Notes under the pieces: model-generated
Told to the model about the DNA's origin: nothing
What the model saw: only the letters and a program-made list of their open reading frames with translations
The model's database searches: none
Shown: piece by piece, positions 52,546 to 63,860 of the stretch
How positions within the stretch are numbered: the stretch's first letter is position 1
Layout: every line of letters begins with the position of its first letter
NCBI RefSeq assembly: GCF_019175385.1
Contig: NC_083346.1
Span: 88,178,543-88,242,542 of the forward strand
Length of the DNA: 64,000 nucleotides
Origin: Lycium barbarum
Taxonomy: Eukaryota; Streptophyta; Magnoliopsida; Solanales; Solanaceae
Direction: 5' to 3'
Program-made: the position numbers and the translations under genes

Positions 52546-55500
52546 TAGTCATCCTCCCACTTATCCTCGCTTGTTTCATTTTCATCAGATGATGCTTCCC
52601 CATCGCTTGTTTCAGGTCTATCGGTCTATTCTTCCTCAACATTTTCTATGATAGTTATATCATCTTCATCTACTTCTTCTAATATGGGTTGAGGATGTTC
52701 CAAACTATTTTCTAACTCTGTGTCAACCGTTTGATGAACAACTGGTACATCATTTTGCTATGCCACATCTAATGCATTATCGACCTCAATCCTCCCCACA
52801 GGCTTACTCTTTATAACGACCCACCAATCAACCTTATCCCTACACAAAAGATATGAAGCATAATACACTTGCTTAGCATTTTGTGCAATTAAAAAGGGAT
52901 CATAGCGATTGTATTGTCTTGTGTGTTTGACTTCAATTACGTTATGTTGACGATTCACCCTTGTACCTCTTTGGCTTGGATCAAAGCACTTGAACCGAAA
53001 TAATGTTATCTTCTTCTTAGGGTAACCTGGATACTTAAGTTGTATGATCTCCTGCATTACACCATAAAAATCAACAGTTACACCGGTACCATCAGCATAG
53101 CCTTTAATGCACACTCCACTATTATTCATCTTCTTATATGGAGAAACTTCTCCGGTTTGAAACTTGCAACCAATAACAATGTACTTTTTCATTGTCTTAA
53201 CTTCATTGTCTGGTCCAAGTGCTATATCTTTCACAAATTGGGAATGTTCTCCTGTATGATAAACCTATATAATAAGGAGGAAAATTAAAATTCAATAACT
53301 TATATGTAGCCTACATTTAATTGAAATTATGCAATGAATTTCCACACTTACAAATTCGTACAGCCAATGGGAAAACTTAGAATATATGGCTTCATCGCCC
53401 TCAAGTTCTACGAAGTAACTGTTCGACATATGCAAGATTTTCATTAGTTTCACCCTTATCAGTTTCCCATTTAATTCAATAACATAATTCGACACTCACC
53501 GAATATATACTTGAATTTCAGGGCAATTAAGCAAAACATGTGTCACAGCTGATTGCCTCTCCATACTACTCATGGTTCATTTTGGAGGATTTTTAGAACC
53601 TAGTTCTGGTTGATTAAAGATGGACATTGGTGGTTAGTTAGGATCAAACCCACCCTCATCATTACGGTTGGGCGTATTTCTCATACACGCCACTTGCTCT
53701 CTGAAATAATATGAACAGAAATGCGCTGTTTCCTTTGCAAGATACGCTGCGCAAATAGATCATTCAATCTTAGATCTATGGTAGCCAAAGTTTTGCATTT
53801 GCTAATGGTCCTGCACATGTTTAATATCAATAGGAACAATAATTAGTTAAAAAAATACATTAAAGAAAGAGGTAGTAAGTTTGGTTCCTTACCTCTCGAA
53901 AGGATACATCCACCTAGTTTGAACCGGGCCTCCAAGGCGTGCCTCTTGTACAAGATGAATGGGAAGATGTTCCATCACATCAAAAAACCCACATGGAAAT
54001 ATCTTCTCGAGCTTAGTTGTAATGACTAGCATATTTTGTTCCATTCTTTGAAGGTTTTCTACCGTCAAAGTGTTAGAACATAAATCCTTGAAGAACAAAC
54101 TTATCTCTGTGATTGGTTTCCATATTCTTTCCGGTAGGCGGCTAAATGCAGTAGGAATCAAATTTTCCATGAAAACATGGCAATTATGACTTTTCATACC
54201 AATCAATTTTCCTTCATTCATATCAGCACGCTTGTCAAAATTAGAGGCATACCCCTCTGGCATCCGCAAATTCTTAACCCATTGACAAATCTCTCGTTTC
54301 TCCTCCAAAGTGAATAAAAAACTAGCCTTGGGCTTGAATACTTTATTATTCGCTAACAATTGAAAGTTCAATTTAGGACGCCTACAATATTCGTTTTGGT
54401 CCAATCTAGCTTTTGGGTTATCTTTTGTCTTGCCTTTAACATCCATAACAGTGTTAAACAAATTATGAAAGTGATTTTTTTCAATATGCATCACATCAAG
54501 ATTATGCCGTAGAAGATTACCCTTCCAATACGGTAACTCCTAGAATATTCTCTGTTTAGTCCAATTATGTTCAGCACCATAACCAGGTAGTCTATTAGGG
54601 GCAACTTCTTTGACCTTAGGCAAGTGAGAAACCCTCCCCCAAATTTCTTCTCCTGACAATGTTCGAGGTGGGGGATAATTTTCAGTTTTATTCTTTCTAA
54701 ATGCTTGTTTCATTTTCCTTAATTGGTGATCCATAGGCAAGAACTGACGATGACAATCAAACCATGAAGTTTTGTGGCCATGTTTTAAAGTGAAAGCTTT
54801 ACTATTTTCCATGCAATGAGGACAAGTAAGCTTTCCAGTAGTCATCCAACCAGACAACATCCCATACGCAGGAAAATCGTTAATCGTCCACATCAAAGAA
54901 GCACGCATATTGAAATTGCTCTTAGTTGATACATCATATGTCACTACACCTTCACACCACAATTGTTTTAACTCATCAATCAAAGGTTGTAGATAGACAC
55001 CAATCAAAACTTTTGGATTACGAGGACCAGGGATAACACAATTTAGGAATATACAGGGACTTGTCATACGTATCTCAGGCGGTAGATTATATGGAATAAG
55101 AAATACAGGCCAACAAGAATAGGGTGCAGCCGAAACAGAGTATTGTGTGAAACCATCCACACACAAACCCAAACGAATGTTTCTTGGTTCACTAGCAAAA
55201 TCAGGATAAGTTCTGTCAAAATGTTTCCACGCTTCTCCATCTGATGGATGACACATAACACCAGGTGTCCTTCTATTTTCGCTGTGCCATCTCATGTGAG
55301 GAGCAGAACTCGGCGATGCAAATAACCTCTTTAACCTAGGTATAATAGGTAAATAATACATCACCTTAATTGGAATCATCTTCCCACTAGGTGTCCACTT
55401 ATAACGCGCATGTCCACATAATTTACATTCATTTAAATCAGCATCTTGCATATAGAACAACATACAACCGTTTGGACAACAATGAATTCTATCATACGAC

Positions 55501-56142
55501 AATCCTAATTTGGAAACCAATCTCTTTGCTTCATAGAAACTCTTAGGTATGTCGAATTCTGGACTAAATAGTTCTCCCACAAGCATAATCATTGAGTCCA
55601 TAGGAGTTTTAGTAACAGTCCAATTTGATTTGATGTTAATCATTCTAACTGGAACAGACAACGTAGAATGCTGACTCCCTACCCAAAGTGGACGACTAGC
55701 CTCTTCTAATTCCTGATAGAAGCACATTGCTTCTTTATTAGGGGGTTCCTCAAAAATTTTCTCAGGTTCAAACCCAGACTGTACGCCAAAAGCATCATTA
55801 ACCATATCATTAGCTCTATCATATTGGACATTACTATATTCCTGTGATAGACAACTTTCACGAACAACCATATTATAAAATATATCATTGACCCCATCAG
55901 TCTCTCCATGATCAGTCTAAAGATAATATTTCTGCTTAAACCCACGACTATAAAAATAAACCCTAACCATTTCTGGTATCAAATATTTCGTACACCGACA
56001 ATGAGAACAAGGACACCTAATTACCCCTTTCATTTTTAAAAGGGTGAAGTGGCATTGCATGTGTGATAAACCCATCAACACCTTCAACAAATTCATCATG
56101 TACACCCACACGATTACTATTATTCATATTATCCATCCACAT
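52546..56142 (-). pseudogene. CACTA TNP2-like transposase gene
   Basis: Minus strand, start ATG at 56142. The N-terminal transposase-associated domain shows HDEFVEGVDGF, then after a frameshift IRCPCSHC, and YYL, stop, TDHGE where YxxWxxHGE is usual. The tnp2 catalytic region (55871-53889) is nearly open: CPNGCMLFYM, CKLCGHARYKW, MRWHSENRRTPGVMCHPSDG, CPHCMENSKAF, then NLDVMHIEKN. One stop interrupts it (KQRIF, TAG, ELPYW near 54540, where W is expected). It ends WMYPFER before a GT splice-donor-like site at 53892. Later exons hold a DUF4218-like part (53830-53350) and a DUF4216-like part (53234-52758: NNSGVCIKGYAD, FYGVMQEI, LFRFKCFDP, DPFLIAQNAKQVYYASY), then a very acidic tail to about 52546. 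A few stops replace W, G or Q codons. It would bind and cut element ends; this copy is inactive. Confidence 0.9.
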
Positions 56143-56189
56143 ACGATCTATCTACAAAAATATACCCACAAATTATTGAGGTTATAGAA

Positions 56190-57400
56190 ATATATTATAA
56201 CATAAGAATTCTAACTAAAAATATAACTTAAGAAAACACAATCCCAACCAATTCTAACTTTGAATTCTCAATAACAATTCTAACGTTAATAACTTATGGA
56301 TTCTAACTTTAATATAACTTTTAAAAACACAATCCCAACCAATTCTAAATTTAATAACTTATGGATTCTAACTTTAATTATAAAAATTGAAAAGTAAATC
56401 CAATCAAATAAAGTCTACATTTTAGTTTAGAGCTTATAGAAATATTATAACTTCACAATTCTAACCTTGAAAAGCACAATCCCAACCAGTTCTAACTTTA
56501 ATAATTTATGGATTCTAGCGTTAATATAACTTGGAAAAGCACAATCCGAACAAATACGTACATATATACATATATTATATATGAAAAGTAAACTAGTCAA
56601 ATAAATTTTACATTTTTTCACAAATAGAACATCAATAATTTAAGAAAGCAAAATACCTACCAATTCTAACTTTGAATTCTCAGTAACAATTCTAACTTTA
56701 ATATAACTTTGAAAAGCACAATCCCAACCAATTCTAACTTTGAATTCTCAATAACAATTCTAACTTCAATAACTTATGGATTCTAACTTTAATTCTAAAA
56801 ATTGAAAAGTAAATCTAGTCAAATAAAGACTACATTTTAGTTTTGAGGATATAGAAATATTATAACTTGATAATTCTAACATAACTTAATAATCTAACCT
56901 TGAAAAGCACAATCCCAACCAATTATAAAAATTGAAAAGTAAATCTAGTGAAACAAAAACTACATTTTAGTTTTGAGGTTATAGAAATACTCTAACTTAA
57001 CAATTCTAACTTTAAAAAGCACAATATCAACCAATTCTAATTTTGAATGATCAATTACAATTTTAATAACTTATGGATTCTAACAAAAAGCACAATCCAA
57101 CAAAAAAAAAAAAACTAGTCAAATAATTAAAGTATACATTTTTGCACATATTCAACATCAATAATATTACAAACAATGACAACTAAGCTAACACAAATAT
57201 GTTGACAATGAACATAAAATATAGCACAATCTTAAGCCAAAAAGAAAAGTAAACTAGTCAAATAAAGTTTATATTTTTCACAAATTCAACATTAATAACA
57301 TTGCAAATGATGTTTAACAAAGCTAAGTAGACTATCATTAGGCCTAAAATCTACAAATAAAACTAAAATTGAAAGAATTTTATAAGCCGTAATTTAAAAG
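56190..57400. repeat. A/T-rich imperfect repeats upstream of the TNP2-like gene
   Basis: Phrases such as AATCCCAACCAATTCTAACTT, AACAATTCTAAC, AAAATTGAAAAGTAAATC and ACATTTTAGTTTTGAGG recur many times with variable spacing. No ORF is credible here. The stretch may hold the gene's promoter and 5' leader. Confidence 0.75.
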
Positions 57401-57510
57401 AAACTAACCTCAATTTATTAAGTTAAAAATGGGTCTGGGGTAGGTAGGGGTGGGCTGCGTAGGCAGCGGGGCTGGGCGGCGGGAAAATGGGCGGCGAGGC
57501 TGGGCGGTGT

Positions 57511-57597
57511 GGGGGGGGGGGGGGGGGGGGGGGGGGCGAGGGGGGGGGGGCGAGGGGGGGGGGGGGGGGGCGAGGGGGGGGGCGAGGGGGGGGGGGG
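57511..57597. repeat. Long poly-G tracts
   Basis: Runs of 10 to about 26 G separated by single CGA units, on the plus strand. ORFs here encode only proline or glycine runs and are not genes. The exact length may be unreliable in assembly. Confidence 0.9.
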
Positions 57598-57872
57598 CAG
57601 CGGGTAGGGTTTTAGGGGAATGGGGGGTCTTGTTTGGGAACGGGAGGAGAAATGAGAAATAAACCCGTCTAGCCATTTTGTTAAAAAAAAAAAAACGGAC
57701 AAAACTGGCACTGTCCGTCGGTTGGGGGGGGGGGGGCGAGGGGGGGGGGCAGCGGGTAGGGTTTTAGGGGAATGGGGGGTCTTGTTTGGGAACGGGAGGA
57801 GAAATGAGAAATAAACCCGTCTAGCCATTTTGTTAAAAAAAAAAAAACGGACAAAACTGGCACTGTCCGTCT
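57569..57872. repeat. 152-bp tandem duplication in the CACTA right arm
   Basis: The block from a G-run through CAGCGGGTAGGGTTTTAGGG and AAACCCGTCTAGCCATTTTG to an A-run and GGCACTGTCCGTC occurs twice, offset 152 bp (for example CAGCGGG at 57598 and 57750), almost unchanged. Confidence 0.93.
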
Positions 57873-58198
57873 GTTTCTTAAAAAATATTGTTTATCAATT
57901 TTTAAAAAACAAAATGAATTGCAACTTATTTAAAAAAAAATGAAAAATAAAACCGACGTTGTTCGTCGATTTTATATTAATTTTTTGTTTTTCATAAAAC
58001 CGACCTGGGACGTCGATTTGTTTTGGCAGAAATATATTTTCAAAATTCTGCCAAAAAAACTGACGTCGTCCGTCTGTTTTCTAGTTAAAATTTTTTAAAA
58101 AAATTAGAAATGCAAAAAACCGACTTAGTGAGTCGGGTTTCCGTCGGTTTTTCCAACCGACAGACTGTCCGTCGATTTTTGGTTGTTTTTTAGTAGTG
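57690..58198. repeat. Right TIR and subterminal repeats of the CACTA
   Basis: Repeated AAACCGACGTNGTCCGTC and GTCCGTCGGTTTT motifs occur in both orientations, ending AAAAATCGACGGACAG (minus) and the terminal GTAGTG. They match the left-arm motifs. Confidence 0.82.
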
Positions 58199-58201
58199 CA
58201 C

Positions 58202-59680
58202 TGCCTCGCTCAACCATGCCACCTACCAAGTCTCATTCTTCATTCCCAACATCCCTATCGAATGCTCCCCAGGGCATAAAGAGCTAGACCTTTATGAAGT
58301 GATTGAAAGGGCCTGAAGAGCCGAACAGGATAAGTAGGAAAGAGATATGGAGAAAAAGATGGAGGAATTACTGGAGAAATCCAACAGGTCTACAAGAAAG
58401 GCTACAGGCTTAAGATATGATGACCTGTGCATGCATCCTGATTTAAACTTGTCGGAGGGGTCCAAAATCCCTAAAGTTGAGATGTTCAATGGGATAGGGA
58501 ATCCCAAGGCACACCTCCGATCCTACTGCGACCAATTGGTCAGAGTAAAGAAAAGTAAACCTCTAGTCATGCGGCTATTCAGTCGTAGTCTGACTGGAGA
58601 GGCCGCCAAATGGTTCGCGACTCAAGAGATGTGTCAATGGCACACCTGGAGGACATGGCTGAATCTTTCATGAAAAGATTTCCTTTTAATGTCGAGACGT
58701 TACCAGACCGCTATTACCTTGAAAAGGTCAAGCAGAAATCCACAAAAAACTACAGGGAGTTTTCTAGTGGGTGGAGGGCCGAGGCAACCCGTGTGCAGCC
58801 ACCAATGTGTGAAGGAGAACTAGTCTATGTGTTCATCAGATCCCAGGAACTTGATTTCTACGACAGAATGTTGTCTACGGCTGGAAAGCCATTCGCTGAA
58901 TTGGTCAAAATGGGGGAGGCTATAGAAGATGGGCTCAAATCTAGAAAAATACTTAGTGTCTTTAATAAGGCATCTAGACAAAATACTGCAGGAATCTTCC
59001 GCAATAAGAAAGAGGACGTGGCGAGCATATCCCATATTCCAAACCCAAGCCTAAAAGAACCACAACCCACTCACATAACCAACCCCCTCATAAATTATCC
59101 AACACCTGTGTATTACATACAACCAAGCTTCACCACCACTGTACCAGCTTATACGGCTCCGCCTAGTGTCCGTTTTCCCGTTCCCACTTAAGAAGTACCA
59201 CTTCAACAAAATTACCACCCAAATAACCCACCACAAGCATATAAAACACCCCAGAATTACCAAAATCAACCACCACCCCCAACATACAACGCTCCACATT
59301 CTTCTTTTAAGAAGAGAACAGTGAGAGAATTCACAACACTCCTCGAGCCTAGAGCTTGACTCTTCAAAAGGCTATTGGTTGCAGGATTGATTTAGAAGGT
59401 CCCAGCAAATCCAGCACAACCAGGAAATAGATTCTATAGGGCTGATCAGACTTGTGCCTATCATTCAGGAGGAAATGGGCACAACACAGAGGACCGTATA
59501 AATCTCAAACACAAAACCCAAGATCTAAGTGACAAAAGAGAGATCATTTTGGAAACTGCAGCTCCCAATGTGAACACGAACCCGTTACCTAATTATGGAA
59601 ACAACGGAGTCCATATGATTGAGAGGAATGAGGACTGGGAAGCTTGCAGAGCACTAATCCCCAGAGCAGTCGAATCCCTA
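58202..59680 (+). pseudogene. gag: Tat/Ogre-like gag, main part after the CACTA insertion
   Basis: The frame interrupted at 20954 continues here. After stops near 58312 and 58333 it opens as MEKKMEELLEK, then IPKVEMFNGIGNPKAHLRSY, LFSRSLTGEAAKWFA, a frameshift near 58620-58660, then MAESFMKRFPFNVETLPDRY, REFSSGWRAEATRVQPPM and FAELVKMGEAIEDGLKS. This is the typical order of a plant retrotransposon gag domain. A proline/tyrosine-rich linker follows, with a stop at 59189-59191. The zinc-like motif CAYHSGGNGHNTEDR has lost its final Cys. It ends VHMIERNEDWEACRALI, as in Tat-lineage gags. It is cut at 59680 by a reverse LTR, so pol is not present in the window. Confidence 0.82.
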
Positions 59681-60121
59681 TGTCACGACCCAACCAGAGG
59701 GCCATAACGGGCACCAGAGCTAACCCACCGAGCACCTCTCATCGTACATTCACATTCGTATCTAGGTGAGCCACGTGGCTTATCAATAAACTTTATGCCT
59801 CAATAATACCATTTCCAACGGCTAAAACACTTTTATACAACAACACTAACAACTACGTCCATAGGCATATACTCCAGCCGGCAAGGCTAACAAAATAATA
59901 TACCAAAACAGGAGCCGACAAGGCAAAAGACATCTACTATACATGACTGTCTATGAGCCTCTAATAAGAGTATGAAACATTATCATAAGGATGGAACAGG
60001 GCCCCGCCATGCCAATACATACACAAAAGAATAATACCCACAGCTGCAGCTCTGGATCAAATGGAGCTCCTCTAAGCAATCTCTGGATAAGCAGCCTAAG
60101 GATCAGGTCTACCTCTCTGTC

Positions 60122-60181
60122 CACCTGCGGGTATGTCTCAGCATCCACAAACAACGGGACGTCAGTACGAATATTGTACTG
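60122..60181 (-). other. Conserved LTR double hairpin (copy 12)
   Basis: CAGTAC (60163-60168) with GTACTG (60176-60181). The second stem is weak (GGGAC with GCATCC-like bases). Minus strand ends CCCGCAGGT. Confidence 0.72.
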
Positions 60182-60349
60182 AGTATGTAAAGCATAATCA
60201 ATAATATAATTGAAGCATAAGAAATAACATAAGGTAGAAGAGTCATAGTATGAAAGAGCCATGTATACCTCTAGTGACGTTCGTCATATTTACTTACCCT
60301 CTTTCTAATGGGAAACTTCCATTTCATACATTTATACATATAGTAGTAT

Positions 60350-60510
60350 CATACCCGACCATAGAGGTTCGGTGTCTTACGTACCCGACCATAATAAAGT
60401 TTGGTGTTGTACGTTCCTGTCCCTACCAAGGCTCAGTGTTACTTGAACCCAACTGCAGTGTTGTACGCGCAATAGATATCATACCCGGCCATATAAGCTC
60501 GGTGTTCTTA
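60350..60510. repeat. Short minisatellite in LTR E
   Basis: About four degenerate units of the type TACCCGACCATAnAGGTTCGGTGT. Confidence 0.7.
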
Positions 60511-61909
60511 ATAGTCATACTTTAATATATAAATATATATACATAGGAGTACATTCAAGTCCTCAACATCATCATTTTCGTTAGATCTTTCCTTAGAGGA
60601 TCAACTATCATAGGATAGGACCAATTGTATCGTGAGAATATCAAGATCATGAGCTTTAATGATTCTAGGAATGAAATCATCATGGACGATACTATGGATT
60701 CCATATGAAAGTGTACATCAATGGGATCATGACTTAAGAAAGAAGGGTTAGCCTTACATACCTCTTTATCTTCTTAACAACTTAACGTTCACCGCCCAAG
60801 CTTGAGAAATCTACATTTAAAAGGATTCATACCAAGGTTAAGCCTTAAAGACACTTTTAAATTCAAGCTAGAGTATTTCATGAGCTAACGAAAATTGGGC
60901 AGTAATTCCCTTATTTCATCGACTTCTACCATATTGCGAAACAACCCCCAAACAACTATAACAACATCCACAATATCATAATCAAGTAGTCATATTCCAT
61001 TAAGTCTTCAAAATTTATTCTCATGTTCAACTTATACTAACAACTTCATACCCAACCTTAGCACATTTTCATGCAACGCTTCCTCATAACTATTATTACC
61101 TTCCATAACAAGATTATATCTATATCATACTTAGAAACATGACTCAATTTCACGCCCCAAAACCCACCCTAGACGTGACCGATATCCGACATCATGAAAA
61201 CATCGAAAGAACCTAAACGACACAATAATAACACTTGAACCCGCTAGGTTCAACATTCGCCTCATAAAGTCTATAAAATAAAGGTAAAAAAATCATACTT
61301 ATATGAATTAAATCAGCGAAAGTCTTTAGTAATCAATACTTAGTCAGACATAACAACGTGCTAGAGAGTTAATCAATAACTCAATAACTACCCACAAGAA
61401 TGTATACTATGAAGCTTCAAAGATAAAGGAATAATAGTTTGACTCATCGGGACGCAGCCCAAAACTAATAATGAATGAACTAATAAATAGGGTGTCCCAC
61501 GAATGAACGTGTGGGCTCACCAAATCAGCAGCAACAACAAGTCCTTCGTAAGCGCCTGAAGTATCAAGAACCTGCTCTTCTCCGTTACCTAACATACCAT
61601 CAAAAACAATAATTGTATGCCTGAGTAATTCGTACTCAGTGAGTGCCTCGGGGACAACAAGTAATACGAAAATCAATTATAATAATACATAAAGAAATCA
61701 GTTCGAAAAGATAGTATAAAAACTGTTATTCCACTTTTTGATTCTTGATATCATTTGTTAAACAGTTTACAAAGCCATTTCAAAATCCCTGTTTCAATTA
61801 TGCTTTAAATCAATCATGCACAAATACCAGTTCCATAATAAAGATGGATATCACAATCGCCCATATAGGCCCACCTCAATATCAACAACACTACACAATA
61901 CACCAGAAT

Positions 61910-62070
61910 ATGGATTTACGGTGGCTACTTTTCCTCCCGAATAGCAAGGCCATTAATACACCCCAGGTAGCGAACCCGGAAGTGGCCACTTTTCCCCCTG
62001 AATGGCAAGGCAATTAATACACTAGGATCCATAGTGGCTACTCTTCCTCCCGAATAGCAAGGCAAAACAC
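61910..62070. repeat. Minisatellite in LTR F, about 3 units
   Basis: The unit GTGGCTACTTTTCCTCCCGA, then ATAGCAAGGCCATTAATACAC, recurs three times with changes. Confidence 0.85.
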
Positions 62071-62754
62071 AAAACCAGTTTTCAATGAAACCAAGTCAAC
62101 AATGGTTTTTCAAGTTCATGCCAGTCTGAAAGAACGTTTATTTCAAAGAATTCCTTGCAAACACTTATCATATCACGCAGCTTATAAGGTTTATATATTC
62201 AATGTTTAATGTGGGCTTTTTTGCCTTCACGCACATTAACCATTAATCAAAATATGTAATAGATTTCAAGAGTGCAAAACCAATTCATCATATCATTCAA
62301 AACATGCTTTTATAAAGAATCAATCTTTTAAGAGAGTTTCCAAAAGAGATATATAAATTACCTTTATATTCAAAAAGGATTTTATTTTTAAAGAGACATA
62401 CAACTCACCTTTATAGTAAAAAATGATTTTTAAAAGAGACATACCTTAATACGTTAAACAAAGTTTAACAATTCACTTTCCTAATGAGGGACACCCAAAC
62501 CCTAGCTTGAATCACTTTGGGAGGAATTATGCTGCAAACCCTAGATTTTGGTCACAAGAATTATGTTAAGAATCATGGATTTGATGTTAGAATGGATTAG
62601 TAATGTTAAGGGTGTTCTTACCTTCTATTTGAAGACTTGGAGGAATTATTTTCATCCTTAGGGCTTGGGAGGATGAAAAATAATGGGAACAAAATAAGAC
62701 CATACGCATTTTAAACCCAATTGTTTCTGCCAGAAACGGTGAAAGTACAGCCAC

Positions 62755-62880
62755 AAAGTACGTCCCATACTTTGAAGTACGTCACGTACTTTTAGCCTGT
62801 ACTGTGGCTGCCAAAACCAGTGAGGAATGGAATAAGTTCGTTCTAAAAGGACGTCCCGTACTTTCTGGGCGTACTTTGGG
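62755..62880. promoter_or_regulatory. AAAGTACGTCCC dyad-type cluster in LTR F
   Basis: AAAGTACG, GAAGTACGTCACGTACTTTT and GGACGTCCCGTACTTT are arranged as inverted repeats on the U3 side. The position is analogous to the CGGTCCG clusters of other LTRs, but the sequence is different. Confidence 0.55.
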
Positions 62881-63231
62881 CGAAATCTCCAGCTTTTGCG
62901 CCCTTCAGTAAAACAGACATAACTTTTTGTACATAACTTTTCTTGGGCTAGGAAACCTACCATTGGAAAGCTATTTCAATGATATACAACTTTCATTAAG
63001 GAAGGTTTTCCAAATTCACAACACATTTTCATGAAAATCGCCCAGAAAAAGACCTACCAAAACTTAGGTGAATTTATGAGCCCTTAAGAACTTCAATTGT
63101 TGGTTTGTCTTCAAAACGACCATCTTCCACCCGAATTCATCAAGAATGGATTCATATATTTATAATATAATCTTAATACTAGATTTTTACACATTCACAC
63201 CTAGTTCAAGTTTACGGGGTGTTACACTCAA

Positions 63232-63860
63232 GTTAGCTTACTACCCAAAAACATCATAAAAATTACATTTAGACCTCATCTCCTACTTTCTCCTTCTACC
63301 CAAGTTGTTCAACAACTAAGAATTCTTGATAACATGAAATAATCATGAAAAATAACCTTTTATCTCACAAGGATGATCTTTGGAGCAAGCTATCAACTTA
63401 TATGGAAACCCTAGCTTCAATACCCAAAGAATTCTTGAAGTCTACTAACCCTTGCAAGACTTTTAGCACATGTATATCTTGATTCTTGCCTCTTGCTCTT
63501 TAATTTCTCTTGGATTTGTGTCGAATATGTTTGGATAAGTGTTTTGGAGCTCTCAAGACTTGGAGAGAATATGGGAAATGAAATAATGAACAAAGGTCAT
63601 CTATAAAAATAAAAAAAATCTGCCCGTCGGGATTTATACAGGCACTTATACGATCCGTGTAATATTATACGATCTATATAAATGACCTTATTATATCACC
63701 AGTGGTGACCCTTCATTGTAACTGTTATATGGACCCTTATACAGACCGTATAAAGTTATACAGACCGTATAAGTGGTCGTATAACTCGCCTTTTTCCAAA
63801 ATAATTTCCGTTGATTTGTTTGACCTCCAATCCTTGTGGGACCTTCTTGGCACTTATATA
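63232..63860 (-). mobile_element. Reverse LTR E, right part
   Basis: Continues LTR E after removal of F and one CTCAA. It contains minus-strand U3 features: dyads TTATACAGACCGTATAA and TTATACGATCTATATAA (63640-63785) and a tail similar to 42880-42920 (GACCTCCAATCCTTGTGGGA). It is cut at 63860 by a forward LTR; its own end is not in the window. Confidence 0.8.

Larger units (their letters stand above)
20955..58198 (-). mobile_element. CACTA (En/Spm-type) transposon, about 8.6 kb plus a nested 28.6-kb insertion
   Basis: The left end reads CACTACTCAAAAAC. The right end, read inward on the minus strand, is CACTACTAAAAAAC. Both are followed by CAAAAATCGAYGGA-like sequence. The flanks are the 3-bp duplication CAC (20952-20954 and 58199-58201), the length expected for CACTA elements. 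Both genes are on the minus strand: a TNP2-like transposase (52546-56142) and a Transposase_24-like second gene (21561-23855). Chromovirus C (23856-52448) is inserted in the second gene. The element interrupts a Tat-like gag. Confidence 0.92.
59681..61147 (-). mobile_element. Reverse LTR E, left part
   Basis: Starts (plus strand) TGTCACGACCCAACC after CCCTA (59676-59680) and reads as the 3' end of a minus-strand chromovirus LTR. It has the double hairpin (60122-60181), CCCGACCATAGAGGTTCGGTG-like repeat units (60350-60510) and minus-strand AGGTATGTAAGGCTAAC near 60745-60762. It is interrupted after CTCAA (61143-61147). It could be a solo LTR or one end of a larger element. Confidence 0.85.
61148..63226 (-). 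mobile_element. Solo LTR F, reverse orientation, different family (2.1 kb)
   Basis: Plus-strand ends are TTTCACGCCCCAAAACC (expected TGT) and CGGGGTGTTACA, with CTCAA at 61143-61147 and 63227-63231. Its sequence differs from the other LTRs. It has its own hairpin (CTGAGTA with TACTCAG, 61621-61639), a 3-unit minisatellite and a cluster of AAGTACGTC-type inverted motifs (62755-62880). No coding domain. Confidence 0.88.

Noticed and set aside
52758..53234. Independent host gene of 158 residues
   Set aside because: Its sequence matches the DUF4216-type C-terminal part of CACTA TNP2 proteins and is collinear with the upstream transposase exons.
57410..57863. Proline-rich and glycine-rich ORFs
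   Set aside because: They are translations of poly-G and poly-C tracts in the CACTA arm, on both strands and in two copies because of the 152-bp duplication.
59681..63860. One solo LTR spanning 59681-63226 with flanks CCCTA and CTCAA
   Set aside because: The flanks do not match. Splitting it into LTR E with an insertion F gives a perfect CTCAA duplication and explains the change of sequence type at 61148.
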